6,385 nt of DNA, from contig QOAH01000132.1 of assembly GCA_003978185.1 (NCBI GenBank), positions 1-6,385 of the forward strand, read 5' to 3'. Shown in pieces: positions 5,821-6,385 of this stretch. Each line of letters begins with the position of its first letter. Positions within the stretch are counted from its first letter, which is position 1. Origin of the DNA: Candidatus Thioglobus sp. GTDB lineage: Bacteria; Pseudomonadota; Gammaproteobacteria; PS1; Thioglobaceae. The notes under the pieces were generated by a model. That model was not told where the DNA came from. It did no database searches and saw only the letters and a list, made by a program, of their open reading frames with translations. The position numbers and the translations under genes were made by a program.

Positions 5821-6385
5821 TTACAATTTTTCTTCAAGCGCTTGCTTTAGTCGTTTTTCTTCTACTATGCTCAATGGTTGTTTTTTAGCATTACTAATAA
5901 AGAAAATATCTTCCACACGCTCGCCCAAAGTTGTAATTCTAGCATTTACTAGGTTAATATCAAGCTGATGAAAAATATAGGCAATGTTAGACAATAAGCC
6001 TTGTTTATCAATCACATTAACCTCTACTTGAGTTAAATTCCATTTTTCATTATGAGAAAAACTAATTTTCATTTTATGATCAAAATGACGATGCGCTAAT
6101 TTATCACCCGCTTCTTTCACACTTAGTGTCTTTTGACTAAGCCCGTCTTCCACTTCTTGGCTAATATTAATTTGATCCAGAATGTCATCTTGCAAAACAC
6201 TAATAGTGTTGTAAGCTTTATTTTCTTTCGTCGTTAAAATCTTCGAATCAACAATATCTAAACCTAATTTTTCAATAATACTCACTAGTTTAAAAAACAA
6301 GCCTTTTGAATCATCACCATACACAAAAATATCTACCACGTTTTGTTCGGATAAACGCGATACAACTCTGACCTTCTTATCCGTT
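5821..6385 (-). CDS. glnD: GlnD, bifunctional uridylyltransferase/uridylyl-removing enzyme, C-terminal part (5' end outside window)
   Basis: GlnD attaches UMP to PII proteins (GlnB/GlnK) when nitrogen is short and removes it when glutamine is high, acting in the cytoplasm as the cell's glutamine sensor. Only the last 187 codons are here; the frame stays open to the window edge, so the GTG at 6339 is an internal valine and not a start. The fragment holds the two C-terminal ACT domains, the glutamine-binding part. The first covers roughly fragment residues 16-90 (VDIFVYGDDSKGLFFKL, then KILTT). The second runs from about 118, with the DKQGLL turn at 126-131 and the hallmark ARITTLGERVEDIF at 148-161, almost identical to E. 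coli GlnD. The nucleotidyltransferase and HD domains lie outside and cannot be judged. The gene ends in TAA 95 bases before trxA. I am confident of the family; whether the full protein is intact is unknown. Confidence 0.95.
   Translation of the reverse strand, partial: TDKKVRVVSRLSEQNVVDIFVYGDDSKGLFFKLVSIIEKLGLDIVDSKILTTKENKAYNTISVLQDDILDQINISQEVEDGLSQKTLSVKEAGDKLAHRHFDHKMKISFSHNEKWNLTQVEVNVIDKQGLLSNIAYIFHQLDINLVNARITTLGERVEDIFFISNAKKQPLSIVEEKRLKQALEEKL

Noticed and set aside
5821..6339. Stand-alone ACT-domain protein starting at the GTG at 6339
   Set aside because: The frame continues open to the window edge with GlnD-like sequence (TDKKVRVVSRLSEQN), so this is the end of glnD.
1..6385. CRISPR arrays, insertion sequences, tRNA or rRNA genes, phage or defence genes
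   Set aside because: No regularly spaced repeats, transposase-like frames, inverted-repeat ends or RNA gene signatures are visible; the window is filled with core genes.

Overview
This window is a stretch of ordinary chromosomal backbone from an AT-rich gammaproteobacterium. Every convincing gene lies on the minus strand, so the genes are transcribed from the high-coordinate end to the low-coordinate end. The proteins are clearly gammaproteobacterial: thioredoxin, Rho and the GlnD C-terminus line up closely with the Escherichia coli proteins as I remember them, and poly(A) polymerase I and the xseB-ispA pair point the same way. Low GC, short spacers, a single-domain QueF and a shortened PcnB would suit a streamlined marine or symbiotic lineage such as the SUP05/Thioglobus group of sulfur oxidisers. 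That placement is a guess, not something the sequence proves.

In order of transcription the layout is: the 3' end of glnD (uridylyltransferase of the PII nitrogen-sensing cascade, cut by the window edge); a 95-base gap; trxA (thioredoxin); a 131-base gap with a weak hairpin plus U-run and a short upstream open frame; rho (termination factor); lptF (lipopolysaccharide export permease); queF (queuosine pathway reductase); pcnB (poly(A) polymerase I); a short-chain dehydrogenase resembling YbbO; xseB (exonuclease VII small subunit); and the start of ispA (farnesyl diphosphate synthase, cut by the other edge). From rho to ispA the spacers are at most about 35 bases and pcnB/SDR overlap by ATGA, so this part is probably one long transcript or a few overlapping ones. 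No gap exceeds 131 bases.

The genes do not form one pathway. They combine nitrogen signalling, redox maintenance, RNA termination and polyadenylation, outer-membrane assembly, tRNA modification, DNA repair and isoprenoid synthesis. The trxA-rho adjacency matches E. coli, and xseB-ispA is a widespread pair that usually continues into dxs. lptF is not next to lptG here.

I see no mobile element, CRISPR array, tRNA, rRNA, phage gene or toxin-antitoxin pair, and no sign of a new multi-gene system. The points worth a second look are small: a 16-codon open frame ending in an ATGA overlap with the rho start codon, a pcnB start with no ribosome-binding site, an lptF separated from lptG, and several start codons that differ from the longest-frame choice.
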